Assembly (NCBI GenBank): GCA_026214975.1 | Contig: CM047813.1 | Span: forward strand, 30,034,589-30,098,588 | Direction of reading: 5' to 3' | Origin: Gentiana macrophylla | Taxonomy: Eukaryota > Streptophyta > Magnoliopsida > Gentianales > Gentianaceae | DNA length: 64,000 nucleotides | Made by a program: the position numbers and the translations under genes | The notes under the pieces: generated by a model | What the model saw: only the letters and a program-made list of their open reading frames with translations | Told to the model about the DNA's origin: nothing | Databases searched by the model: none | Shown: positions 23,548 through 33,522 of the stretch, in pieces | How positions within the stretch are numbered: the stretch's first letter is position 1 | Layout of the letters: the number at the start of each line of letters is the position of its first letter

Positions 23548-23640
23548 AATGAAGTGTATTGTGTTCTCAACCTGTGTAAGGTTCATTGGGTTGTTCTACA
23601 AATCTCAATTGCACAATGGAATGGAATATATTTTTTGAAT
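23548..23640 (+). pseudogene. Duplicated fragment of the Ulp1 catalytic-His region
   Basis: About 80 bases here match 26548-26627, where they encode the Ulp1 segment with the catalytic His (GVHWVAL). Shared words include ATGAAGTGTATTGTG and CTACAAATCTCAATTGCACA. In this copy the frame differs and the His codon context is altered, so it cannot be functional. It lies just inside the left repeat, 3 kb upstream of the parent copy. Confidence 0.85.
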
Positions 23641-23682
23641 TATAAATAATATTAACAAGGGAAAAAAAATTTCTATGTCTAG

Positions 23683-26600
23683 ATGTCGAAATTACCGGCG
23701 CTTCTCCTAGACAGAAGTAGGCATTACAATGCAGGAGTTACGTGGAGGGCGACAAAGGAAAAATGTGATGCAATACTAGCTAAGTTTGATGATGAGACAA
23801 AAAAAAGGTTTTTGGCCTTACCTTTTACACCATTGATTCATGCAAGAGGAAAATTGAATTTAGTGGGGTATTGGTTCACCATATATTAATGCATAGAGTT
23901 CACTCACCCTACGAGGATGAATTACGTTTTGTAATTGCAAATACACTTTGTTGTTTTGGTTTGACCGACTTTGCATTAATAACTGGAATGAATTTTTGTG
24001 AGGTTTCCTCGCTTGTTGAGAGATAATTGCGAAGACGCACCCAAAGGTTGAAGGAGATATATTTTAGTGAATTCGCAAAAACAAAAAAAAGAATAAATGT
24101 GAGTAATCTAAGGCCGGCATTTGAAAATTGCAAAGTGCCTGAGACAAGCTCAAACTTGGTTTGTGCTACTTTATGGAGGCTAGCATGTTTGGAGCAGAGG
24201 AAAGTGCGGAAGTTTTATCAGACCTTTTGTTTTTTGTGGATGATTTGGATTTCTTCATTAAGTATCCGTGGGGACATGAGGCTTATCGACGCACCTTAGA
24301 GGGCTTTAAGAAACATGATCTAGTCAATAAACAGGTCGATAATTCCAAAAAAACTAAAGACAAACCCAAATACACGGTAAGCGGATATGCGTTGGCGTTG
24401 CATATTTGGGCAGTGGAATCTTTTCCAGAATTCACACCCACTTTCGCTGAGCTTCAAGCTGGCCCTATTATATTTCCACGGTTGTTGCAATGGCGTCTTA
24501 CCCGAAATTTGAAATACAAAAATGTTCGTGATGAATTTATCAAGCTTAAGGTATATCTTATTGATTTTAATTATTTAATGTCATGCCATTGTTAATTATT
24601 ATGCACAATGTTTGTAATTGGAATTTTTGTCATCACATTGTTAATTATTATGCACAACGTTTGAAATGCAGTCTGGAGGGCATCAATACCTACGGCCTAA
24701 GTGTGAAGAAGAGCAAAATTATTTTCGCACCGTAAAGTGCAGTAAAAGGTTGGTTATTGAGCTAGGATTGGACCCATCACAAGCATTGGATGAAGTGGTG
24801 GATGAAGCAGAGGGCAACGATGAACCTCAAAACAACACACAACATGCTATAGCGTCGCCCCAGGGATCGTCAACAAGATTGCCTCCGAGCCACTGGATCT
24901 ACACCTCCACCTTCGACCATAGGTAATTGTGATTTTAGTGTAATGTATACTCATTTATTTGAGTCAAGCTAATTATAAACACTTGCATTGTAGATGTTTG
25001 GATGGAGGCGTTGGGGAGTTTTTAGGAAAGAGGTATTGACTAAGTTTGAGGGATTTGATTCAAAGATTTCATGAATGGAATTTGTGCAATCAGAGATTCG
25101 TGCAAGGATGGAATCTGTCCACTCAGAGATTCGTGCTGGCATTCGCAATCTTAGGGGAGAGGTTCAACTCTTGTCATCACACAATCAGGTGATTTAAAGT
25201 AGCATTACAACGATTTTTGCAATTTCTCCATAACAATAACTTATGTGCATTGTGAATGGAATAATAATGTATTTCACCTTAGAAAGATATGTTTGAATAT
25301 TTTAACGTTTTTATTAACTTTTTAATTCCGTATAGGTTCGGTCTGACCCGATTCAGAAAATAAATGATTCATTTCTATGGAGTCTCTTTAGCAACTTCAC
25401 TCCGCCTAGGGTTAGCCAAAACACTCGAAACATGTTTCCTTTGTGAAATTTGTTAATTGTAATATTGTTATTGTAATATGGTTAACACAAGGTTTATGTT
25501 TGCATGTAGGATCACACTTCTCATCAGGGGATGGTAGATGGGATGGAAGATGGACTAGTAGCTTGGCAGCCTGAGCTCAATTTGTATTCAAAGTCTACAC
25601 CTATAGAGGCACCCGTTAAGGTTTTTTCACGACTTATTTCTTCTTAGCAGAATATGTCATTGTATTAATATATTGTTTTTTATATTTGCATGACCGATAA
25701 TACAACAGAGGAATTGTTGATAGCGGAGGTTAGAGGCCTGTACTAGAAATGAATGTACAACCATCCAATAATGATTTGGTAAGCAAGACTTCATTTTTCT
25801 TAACAAAATTAGTCATTATTTATATAATAATTCAATCTCTTTGTATTAAGAACATATGGCGCAAACATTGCAAGTAGGACTCGCATTTGATGAAAATACA
25901 GAATGAATTCAATCGAACTCCATTGTTATTTTTGACGACAGCGTCCCATTGGCATGTCGACGGGAAAAGAGAAAAGGAGCTGGCGAGAACCCATGTCTTC
26001 ATGAACTTTACGTAACCACCACTCCTAAAAGACTTCGAACTTCTCCCGTACAGTTTGATTTGTACGGTGAGTGTCTTGACACCAAGCAAAAGGATGCTTT
26101 CATGAAGTGGTTAAACGGGGAGGTGGAGACAGAACGTAACGTTAACCTTAAGATAGCAGATGCATACCACACATTTTTCAAGGATTTACACAAGTTGTAT
26201 CAGTGGATTAAAGGCGAGGTTAGTAAAATTCAAAGATTCATGACATTTAAATTACTATATTTCATTGTGCTATTCTACTTTATTATTCCCTAATTTTCTC
26301 AATCTTAATATACCAACAGCATATAGAGTGCAACTTGCATCTTTTGAGGCAGCATATACAACGTCATCCCACGCTATTCCCCAAGAAAGTATCACTTGTT
26401 GATCCATGGTTAACTAATAGGATCTTAAATCAGAGTATCGCGCTTTTGTTTACGTCGGATATTGAAGGATACATTTGGGAATACAAGCTTATGCAATATG
26501 TGATAGGTCCCACCCATTCTGGCATGGTACCGTGGAACGAGGTAGATGAAGTGTATTGTGTCCTCAACATGTATGGGGTTCATTGGGTGGCACTACAAAT

Positions 26601-27034
26601 CTCAATTGCACAATGGAGTATACACGTGTACGAAAATGATCCCAACAGTTGATTCAGATAAGTTTCAAGTAGTGATGAATACGATAGCTTATGCACTTCC
26701 GAGTAAGTTGAGGCAAGCTAATATTTTTTCACATGTGTTGCGTGTGAATGAAAGTCCACTTCAACCATTCACATATACACGTGTTGATAGTGACATATGC
26801 CCACGTAGTCAAATAAGGTAAAAATACGCATTCATTACTTATGTCTTACTTTCAATGTTAATTATTAACACCTCTTTACCTTAACGTTGCAGTGGTAACT
26901 GCGGAATCTACGCGTTGAAATACGTAGAGCTATTGATTGCCGGTCGCGATCTAATACGTGTCACGGAAGATCAAATGGATGCGTTCCGATTGCAAATGTG
27001 CGTCGATTTGTTTCATCGAAACTTTGATCCTTAG
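23683..27034 (+). pseudogene. MULE-borne DUF1985-Ulp1 (SUMO-protease-like) gene, broken
   Basis: The 5' part (23683-24550) reads through frame changes as a DUF1985 domain: RGKLNL, then FGLTDFALITGMNF, then EASMFGAEESAEVL and FFVDDLDFF..YPWGHEAY. Likely introns with GT..AG ends separate exons at about 24672-24922, 24994-25188 (coiled segment SEIRARMESVHSEIRAG), several small pieces, 25943-26218, 26320-26818 and 26893-27034. The last two carry the C48 cysteine-protease core: GVHWVAL (His), VYENDP where VYD is usual, and SGNCGIYALKYVELL (Cys). A one-base shift after NDP near 26645 breaks the core, and the DUF1985 part has at least two shifts. Ulp1-like proteases remove SUMO-type modifiers; a role in MULE biology is unproven. 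Exon borders are by eye. Confidence 0.8.
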
Positions 27035-27118
27035 AATGCGTGTCACGGATGATCAATTGTATGCGTTCCGATTGCAAATGTGCTTCAAATTGTTTCAACA
27101 AAACTTGGATCTTTAGAA
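26957..27118 (+). repeat. Tandem duplication of the Ulp1 3' end
   Basis: About 80 bases around GATGCGTTCCGATTGCAAAT are present twice in direct repeat, about 82 bases apart. The first copy ends the protein (stop at 27032-27034). The second is noncoding downstream sequence with several substitutions. Confidence 0.85.
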
Positions 27119-27221
27119 TAACATTGGCCGTTTTTAAAGAGTAATGTCACGATAAAAATTGCTCTCGTCGTACACTCTTCCCCACTAAAAAATTGATTGA
27201 TTTTGGTACCATATGTTTATC

Positions 27222-27500
27222 ACCAGTGTGACATTTGTAATTTGGTTCCCAAAAAAAATTGATTTTGGTACATATGTTTATTATTTGGCATGTCCTTCTG
27301 ACATGTCCCATGACCTTTTCTCATTTGGTGAATTTTGTTCTAGCATTGCCGTTTTTTATCACTAGTGTGACATTTTGTAATTTGGTTCTCAAAAAAAATT
27401 GATTTTGGTACATATGTTTATTATTTGGCATGTCCTTCCGGCATGTCCGCTGACATTTTCTCATTTGGTGAATTTTGTTCTAGCATTGCCGTTTTTTATG
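27222..27500 (+). repeat. Tandem repeat, two units of about 140 bp
   Basis: The block from GTGTGACATTT to GCATTGCCGTTTTTTAT occurs twice in direct succession with few differences, e.g. TTCTGACATGTCC versus TTCCGGCATGTCC. No coding potential. Position is between the Ulp1 and transposase genes. Confidence 0.9.
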
Positions 27501-28086
27501 GTTAGGATAATGGCTTGTGGAGTTTTATTTTAGATTTATGGTCAAGAAATCAACAAATAATTTGATTTCGGTTTTTGGTAAAAATAATAAAAGCAACCTG
27601 TGGTTGATGTTTATTAAAATGACCAATAAATCAAACAATATGGTATAAATAAATCAATCTTACTTTTAATTTAAAAGGAAACATATTAAAATCAGATGAT
27701 AAATATAGGATATATTATCATTGAAACATAATCACTAATTATATTTCCCTTTCCACACGCTTTCTTGAACTTAGAATGAAATTTACAATAAAATGTTAAA
27801 CAATCTAATACGGAAATCTTTATTACAATAAATGCAACTGATCAATACAAAGTCGATTTAACCAAACCAACAATGTGTTGAAACAAAACAATTTATAATT
27901 TATTTCATCTACCACCGAAATGATTATTTGATCTACTATCCTAATCAACCATTTGACAACGTGAGCAAGTAGCAGATGCTGGGAGCAAGTAGCAGATGCA
28001 GAGTACACCGGTTGGAGCCGTAGTTGATTTGAATAGATGAAAACTAATAATTTTTCAACTTGGTCAATCCAACGATTTACTCGGTT

Positions 28087-28161
<75 letters not shown>

Positions 28162-28480
28162 GAATGAATCACAACATATAAAAATATGCTATATATATAA
28201 CTTCAATACAATTGCTATTTGTATATGATCCTTCATAATAACATTACGAGCTTAAACCACGTAAACCATTCTTTTTAAAAAGGGGGAGAATGTAAGAAAT
28301 CCATTTTTTTTAGCATAAGATCATTTCATGAAAAAATATAAACAAATATTTTTCTTTTTTGAGTGTAAAACAAAATTTTGTAAATTGTAAGAAATAGATC
28401 CAAAATAAACTGCATATATAGAGAAATGAGTGAAGGTACGTGTTTGGGATAGCTTCGTCATATATAGAGAAACGCGTTTC
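27501..28480. other. MULE intergenic stretch with a long (TA)n tract
   Basis: AT-rich DNA without a gene. A (TA)n tract of about 34 units covers 28090-28158. A short direct repeat GGGAGCAAGTAGCAGATGC lies near 27961-27999. Two CATATATAGAGAAA boxes at about 28414 and 28461 could be TATA-like elements for a promoter in this spacer. Confidence 0.6.
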
Positions 28481-28610
28481 GAATGCGTCCCGAATACGTC
28501 CCGAATGCGTCCCGAATGCAGGCAAATCTTTATTGGGGATATAAAGATTTTGACATGACAACTCATTACTCGGCAAGCATGCGTCGCGCACCCGTCCAGC
28601 ATGCGACCTA
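28481..28610. promoter_or_regulatory. GAATGCGTCCC tandem repeat and ATGCGTC motif cluster
   Basis: The 11-mer GAATGCGTCCC occurs at 28481, 28492 (GAATACGTCCC) and 28503, followed by a partial copy. Further ATGCGTC/ATGCGAC motifs stand at 28579 and 28601. The same ATGCGTC word is repeated in both terminal repeats. A binding site for the transposase or a promoter element serving the downstream transposase gene is a reasonable guess. Confidence 0.45.
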
Positions 28611-28963
28611 AATTTTTTTTTTCGTTTTGAAAGTACATAAATAATTTTTGACCGTGGTATTTTTTACTTTTTTTTTTCAGATGTGTTTAGGGTTCCATTA
28701 AATTTTTTGCATGACCTTGTTCATCCTTTCCCGTATGCATGTGTTCTTAACTATCTCTTATAGTTTTTCAAGCTGGAAAAAATTTGCAATTTGCTATAAA
28801 ATATTCGTACTGTGTTGCTTATAAACGTTTATACATCGCATGAAGGTGGAGCATTGGAGACTGAATGGGTAATTACTCTTTATTTTTCCTTTGTTAATAT
28901 TATACATTTCGTATTATGTAAATTGCTAGAAACCGTTCAAATAGAAACGGAAGTAGCATACAT

Positions 28964-31190
28964 GTGTTTGTGTTATACAACGGAGTATGGAAGGAGAAAC
29001 CAGAGAAATGGAAGTTTACCGGAGGATCACCTTTTATGATTTCTGCGGCAAAGTCGATCACTTATGCAGAATTGTTACGAGAGCTTTATATAGCACTGTC
29101 TCTGGACAACCATTTGTTCACTCTCAAATTAGAAGTTTCTTATGCATGTGGTGCACAAAGTTTTCCACCCATTGTGATTGAAACTGATGATGCTGTTTCA
29201 TTTTTTGTTGAAGAAACGTCTATGGATATCAGTCGCCGAACTCCACTTTGTGTGACCCCTATGCACGTTCTTCATCGTACCGACGAGACATTGGTTGATC
29301 GTGATATCCCCTCATGTTATGATACATTACAAGAAGATGGCTGCATATATAATCAGCCATACAATGTTGATTCGTGTCTTCCACAAACCGGCAACACACA
29401 AAAAGCTCTTGTTGGTTCGTAAGGACATGAAGCGCTTATTGATTTTCATTCGGATGTTCAGGATATCCGGGACACATTACATCGTTCAAATCCCTATAAT
29501 GAAGTTTCAAATGAAAGGCCTTTGATTGATTTGAATGTGGATCTCCACGTTGTACCGGATTACGGCGTATGCCACTTACATAACGACGAAGGTCAAATGC
29601 ATTCATTTCGGGAGGAAGAGACATGGCATCGGCTAGTAAGAGAGGGGAAAAGACCAATGAATTCCTTCAAAATACCGGATTTTTCAAAAGAAGGCTGTTT
29701 GCAAAGTGAACCGGATGAAGATATGTCATGTAAGATCGAAGATGAACTATACTTGGGTAAATCGTTTGATTCGAAAGAAGATTTGAAATTGACAGCAAAT
29801 CTTTATGCTGTGAAGAATAATTTCCATACAATGGTGTCGAAGTCCGGTACTGATGTATTTTACGTCGTTTGCAAAGAAAAAAACAGGTGTAAGTGGCGAC
29901 TAAGGGGTAGGAAATGGAATATTTGAAGTTTAAGGTGGTGGCCTTTAAAAACGTACACACATGTTCATTAGGAGTTAGAAAAAAAGACCATCCTCAAGCT
30001 ACGCCGGTTGTGGTAGGCCATCTAATCAAGCATAGGTTTGCTACGGTTGGGCCAAGGTACTTCCCACGACATATAGGAGAAGAAATGAAAGCGGCCTATG
30101 GTATTGTGATGAAGTACGAGAAGTCATGGAGGTGTAAGGAGAAGGCGGTGGAGTATGTTAGAGGAACACCGGAAGAAGCATATGCATTGTTGCCTTCCTA
30201 TCTTCACATGCTAGCTAAAAAAAATCCGGATACCATACATGACCTCGTCACAGAAGAAAACGGTGCATTCAAATATTGTTTCTTTTCCCTAGGTGCTTCT
30301 AGAAAAGGGTTCAAAACAGCCGTCCTGTCATTTGTCTGGACGGAACCGCACTGAAGTCGAAGCATGATGGTGTCTTGCTAGTTGCTGTTGCTAAGGATGC
30401 GAATGAATCTTTATTCCCAATTGCTTGTGCTATCGTGGACAGTGAGAACAATGATTCATGGATGTATTTCATGATTCACTTGAGGACTGCAATCGGCTTT
30501 GTACCGGACCTTGTGTTTGTATCAGACCGACACCCAAGTATCGCAAACGCTTTGGATCTTGTGTTTCATGAGGCCCACCATGGCGCATGCTTCCACCATA
30601 TCAAATAGAACTTGATCGCAAAATTTAAAAATGAAGATCAATGGGAAGATGCTTTCATCTCTGCGGCCTTTGCGTATCGGCACTCTGAATTTTGGTTGCA
30701 CTTTGGGAAACTTCAAGCAGATCATGATAAAATTGCCAAGTTCTTGGAAAACATTGGGATAAAAAGGTGGGCCCGGTCACATTTTCCGGTAAACCAGTAC
30801 AATATGATGACAAGCAACGACGCAGAGAGTTTTAACAATGTCACAAGGGATACGCGGACTTGGCCCGTTATATCCACATTGGAATTCATCAGGTTCACCA
30901 TTCAGGATTGGTTTTACAAAAAATCATAAAAAGCAAGAGTAAGTACCACAATACTGGCTTCAAAAAATGAAAAGAAGCTTAAAATTTCTCTTGATAAAGG
31001 TAAGCACTTAATTACGCATGGTTTGAACCAGTTCGAGTTGCAAGTGATCGGTTCGGATAGTGATTGTGTTAAATCATTACAATATTTATTTTTTTTAATA
31101 CACCCTTGATTAATTGATTTGTTTCTCCATTACAGAATGGTAATATATGTAGGTATTTTGTTTGGTATAATAATTCTTGCTAGACAAGAT
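28964..31190 (+). pseudogene. MURA-type MULE transposase, broken
   Basis: The N-terminal part (MFVLYNGVWKEKPEKWKF..SITYAELLRELY) has the PB1-like fold usual in plant MULE transposases. The MuDR DNA-binding region follows at about 29740-29990 (LYLGKSFDSKEDLKLTANLY). The DDE core shows LDGTALKSKHDG (30330s), LVFVSDRHPSIANAL with GACFHHIK, and NDAESFN near 30820. After an intron-like piece (AG at 31134-31135) GNICRYFVWY matches the start of the SWIM zinc finger. Lesions: TAA at 29420, frameshifts near 29915 and 30320, TAG at 30606, TAA at 30927, and loss of the rest of SWIM at about 31190. It is downstream of the Ulp1 gene in the same direction, as in other KI-MULEs. Confidence 0.88.
31077..31105 (+). 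repeat. 29-bp inverted repeat, left arm
   Basis: The sequence from ATTACAATATTT to AATACACC is the exact reverse complement of 32744-32772 and lies in the transposase, apparently within the intron before the SWIM exon. The pair encloses the LTR-like insertion. No matching direct target duplication was found outside the arms. Confidence 0.8.
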
Positions 31191-31191
31191 G

Positions 31192-32743
31192 AAGCATACA
31201 ACAAAGACCTTAATTTAGTGAGTTTACTCTCACAAATATAAACCCTAACTTAGATGCAAAACTAACTCCTAGCCGGCCAAACACCGGGTAGTTGATAGTA
31301 TAGTGAGATAAGTAAGGGGTCGATCCACAGGGAATTGGGATGTTGAATCTAATTTCATTAATCTTTCCAATTGTTACTACTAGTTATTACTAAATCTAAA
31401 CTAAAGCGGAAAATAAAGCCGGACAGAGAGGATTTTTAGTCCAAAGCCAGGAAGGATAAAAGCGATAAAAACGAAATAAAACTACTAACTATGAAATAAA
31501 TAAACGAAGATGATCATGGTGGATAAACAGTTGAACAAACAAAATCATCCTATCCAACAAATCCCTCTATCTCCTCTCTAAGATTATCTCATGATGATTG
31601 ACTAAAGATGTGGTTCACCTCACAAAGGTATGAATCCTACTTTCGTAGTAATTCGCCTATCAATCTCATCATCTTTCGATCTATAGAGATTAACGCGTAC
31701 AAAACGAGGTGTAAGATCTTTCAATCTAATAACCTAGATAATCAACCTATCAACTTTCGTTATGTCAAGGTTAAAAAATCACATCTTTTCTATGGTGATC
31801 TGCGGTTTAACATGACTCTCATCAAATTAAACATCAACAAGCAACGATCTTTCGATATGCATTGCAATGACAAATAAACATAGAAAAGATACACCTTTAG
31901 ATAAAGATCATACAAACAAACTTAGATTAAAGAATAGAAAAACTGATGAAAAGGGTTCAAAAGCTTGAACATGCTCAAATTTCAAAAATCAACAAAACAA
32001 GAATAAAAAAGAGAAGAAATTAAAGCACCTAATCTAACCCGGATCACCCGAGCACAAGGCTCGGGTGACCGCCTATAACTCCTGCAAAAGATGCGGTGCT
32101 CTCGAGTGTTTTCGATGTAAAATGTCGAATAATGAATTCGTTTGGGATCTGCTGGTATTTATAGGAAATCAGTGGCAGAGATCTTGAACGCCTGGCCAGA
32201 GTTTGAACTCAGGTTCAGGCATGTAGAACGCCCGATTCGGGCTGTGAAACGCCGAGTTCGGTATGCCTTCGAGCTCTCGATCTTGCTTTATGCTCCTCTG
32301 GAACGCCAGTTCTATCTGTCAAACGCCAGTTTGGGCTTCCAAACTCCAGTTTCACCTGTGCTGAGCTGATCCGATGATTCTGTGTCCTTATCTCTTAACA
32401 AACCATCCTTATCTTTTGCAACAAACCTTATCTCTTGCATATTCTAGATGATTCATGACTTGTCCTCCTTGATCTTATCCTTTTGCCACTTGTCACTTCC
32501 AAGCTTGAACACTTGTAGGCTCCTAAATAATGATCAAATGATACCAAAATGTAATATAATTCCAAATTAACAATAAATCATCAATTAAATCACATAATTT
32601 GTTACATTTTGAAGTTTACTCATTAAAAATATCATTTGCTCAATATTTAAATATAAGGCTCGATTTCTATGAAAATAATACGAATATGGGGGAATTTTAT
32701 ATAAAATATATCGTTATAAATCATACAATTTGACCCTTAACAG
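31192..32743 (-). repeat. Gypsy-type (Athila/Tat-like) LTR interrupting the transposase
   Basis: The minus strand starts TGTTAAGGGTCAAATTG at 32743, contains CCTATAAATACC as TATA box (about 32153-32164), and towards its end has TTCCCTGTGGATCGACCCC (about 31319-31337), a sequence typical for the downstream end of Athila/Tat LTRs and also seen in the LTRs at 54180 and 57770. No primer site with TTGGCGCC and no coding interior follow, so it is a solo or truncated LTR. The left end and target duplication are not clear. A run of AACGCC-type units lies in its middle. Confidence 0.65.
32186..32357. repeat. Spaced AACGCC(A)GTT units within the LTR
   Basis: GAACGCC or AAACGCC recurs at 32186, 32226, 32246, 32301 and 32321, with AAACTCCAGTTT at 32341, often followed by AGTTT or GATTCGG, at intervals near 20 bases or multiples. 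On the transcribed strand these are CTGGCGTT units just upstream of the TATA box. Confidence 0.75.
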
Positions 32744-32915
32744 GTGTATTAAAAAAAATAAATATTGTAATAGCAAAGTTGGATATGCATTAAATTGGTA
32801 TGTCATGTTATTTTTCTCAAAACATCACTCCGCATACACGACCTCAAAAATGAAGATTGTTGCAGCTTACAAATTGGCCACCTCCCAATATGTCTACGGC
32901 CAAATGTATGGTTAG
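32744..32915 (+). pseudogene. Possible C-terminal remnant of the MULE transposase
   Basis: The right arm of the 29-bp inverted repeat (32744-32772) is followed by a frame reading LFFSKHHSAYTTSKMKIVAA and YKLATSQYVYGQ. The SxYYTTxxxxxAY pattern downstream of the SWIM finger in MULE transposases is similar. The zinc-binding residues themselves are missing. A weak call based on pattern only. Confidence 0.35.
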
Positions 32916-33111
32916 TTGCAAAATAAAGCTACTGATGGCCAAATACCATTCTCATAACTTATATCATTCTCATACCAAATCATATATCTTTCAATCCAAA
33001 ATTAACCATTCATTACATAAGTCAACAATAACAACAATCTTCAAACTTAAGGACATGGCCAAATACCACTCAATGGGTTAATTTAACAGTTTCATTCATT
33101 CAGTCTAGCTT
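32916..33111. other. Spacer between converging MULE genes
   Basis: AT-rich DNA with repeated AAATACCA(T/C)TC words and no recognised gene. It separates the 3' ends of the plus-strand transposase and the minus-strand GRF gene. Confidence 0.5.
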
Positions 33112-33426
33112 TCAATACATCAGGGTTTTTAACGTAAATATTGCAAGTAACCCAAGATTTATTGCAAGGAATACAAGATTTACGAATATCATGCGCTTGA
33201 TTGAATAATCATAATCGCCATAAACGCCATGGTTGACCGGAAGAGTTGATTGACTCCTTGCCTCTTCTTGATCATTAGGTGTATACCACGACACTCATTT
33301 GTTACAACGAGGGCATCGATTATAAAGCTTTCCCGGATTCGCATCACTTTTCAAGACTTTCACAAACGTATCAGCCCCACAAGTGCCACACCGAGGATGT
33401 TGACCAGTGTTAGATGAAGACGGCAT
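33112..33426 (-). pseudogene. GRF-zinc-finger/transmembrane protein gene in the MULE
   Basis: From ATG at 33426 the frame reads MPSSSNTGQHPRCGTCGADT, then FVKVLKSDANPGKLYNRCPRCNK, a stop TGA (33297-33295), and continues in the same frame to a hydrophobic C-terminus (MIFVNLVFLAINLGLLAIF). The CxxC..NPG.x.YxxCPxC pattern is that of GRF-type zinc fingers, found in many small plant proteins that end in a membrane helix. One TGA splits the finger from the helix; otherwise about 105 codons stay open, so the stop may be recent. An acceptor-like CCTTGATAG lies just before the ATG, and the right MULE repeat supplies a donor (34074). It faces the two plus-strand genes. Function within the MULE is unknown. 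Confidence 0.7.
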
Positions 33427-33522
33427 TTTTCCTATCAAGGAGAGATAAAATATCAATAATAAAGGACAAGCGTTCGGCCTCTTCATGTATCAAAAAAAAA
33501 CTCAATAAATAACAAGGTAAAA

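Noticed and set aside
26957..27500. Possible CRISPR-like direct repeats
   Set aside because: Only two units each, without regular spacers, in a plant genome; simple tandem duplications.
28310..28638. Minus-strand ORFs of 93-105 residues
   Set aside because: They read through the GAATGCGTCCC tandem array in two frames and have no recognisable domain.
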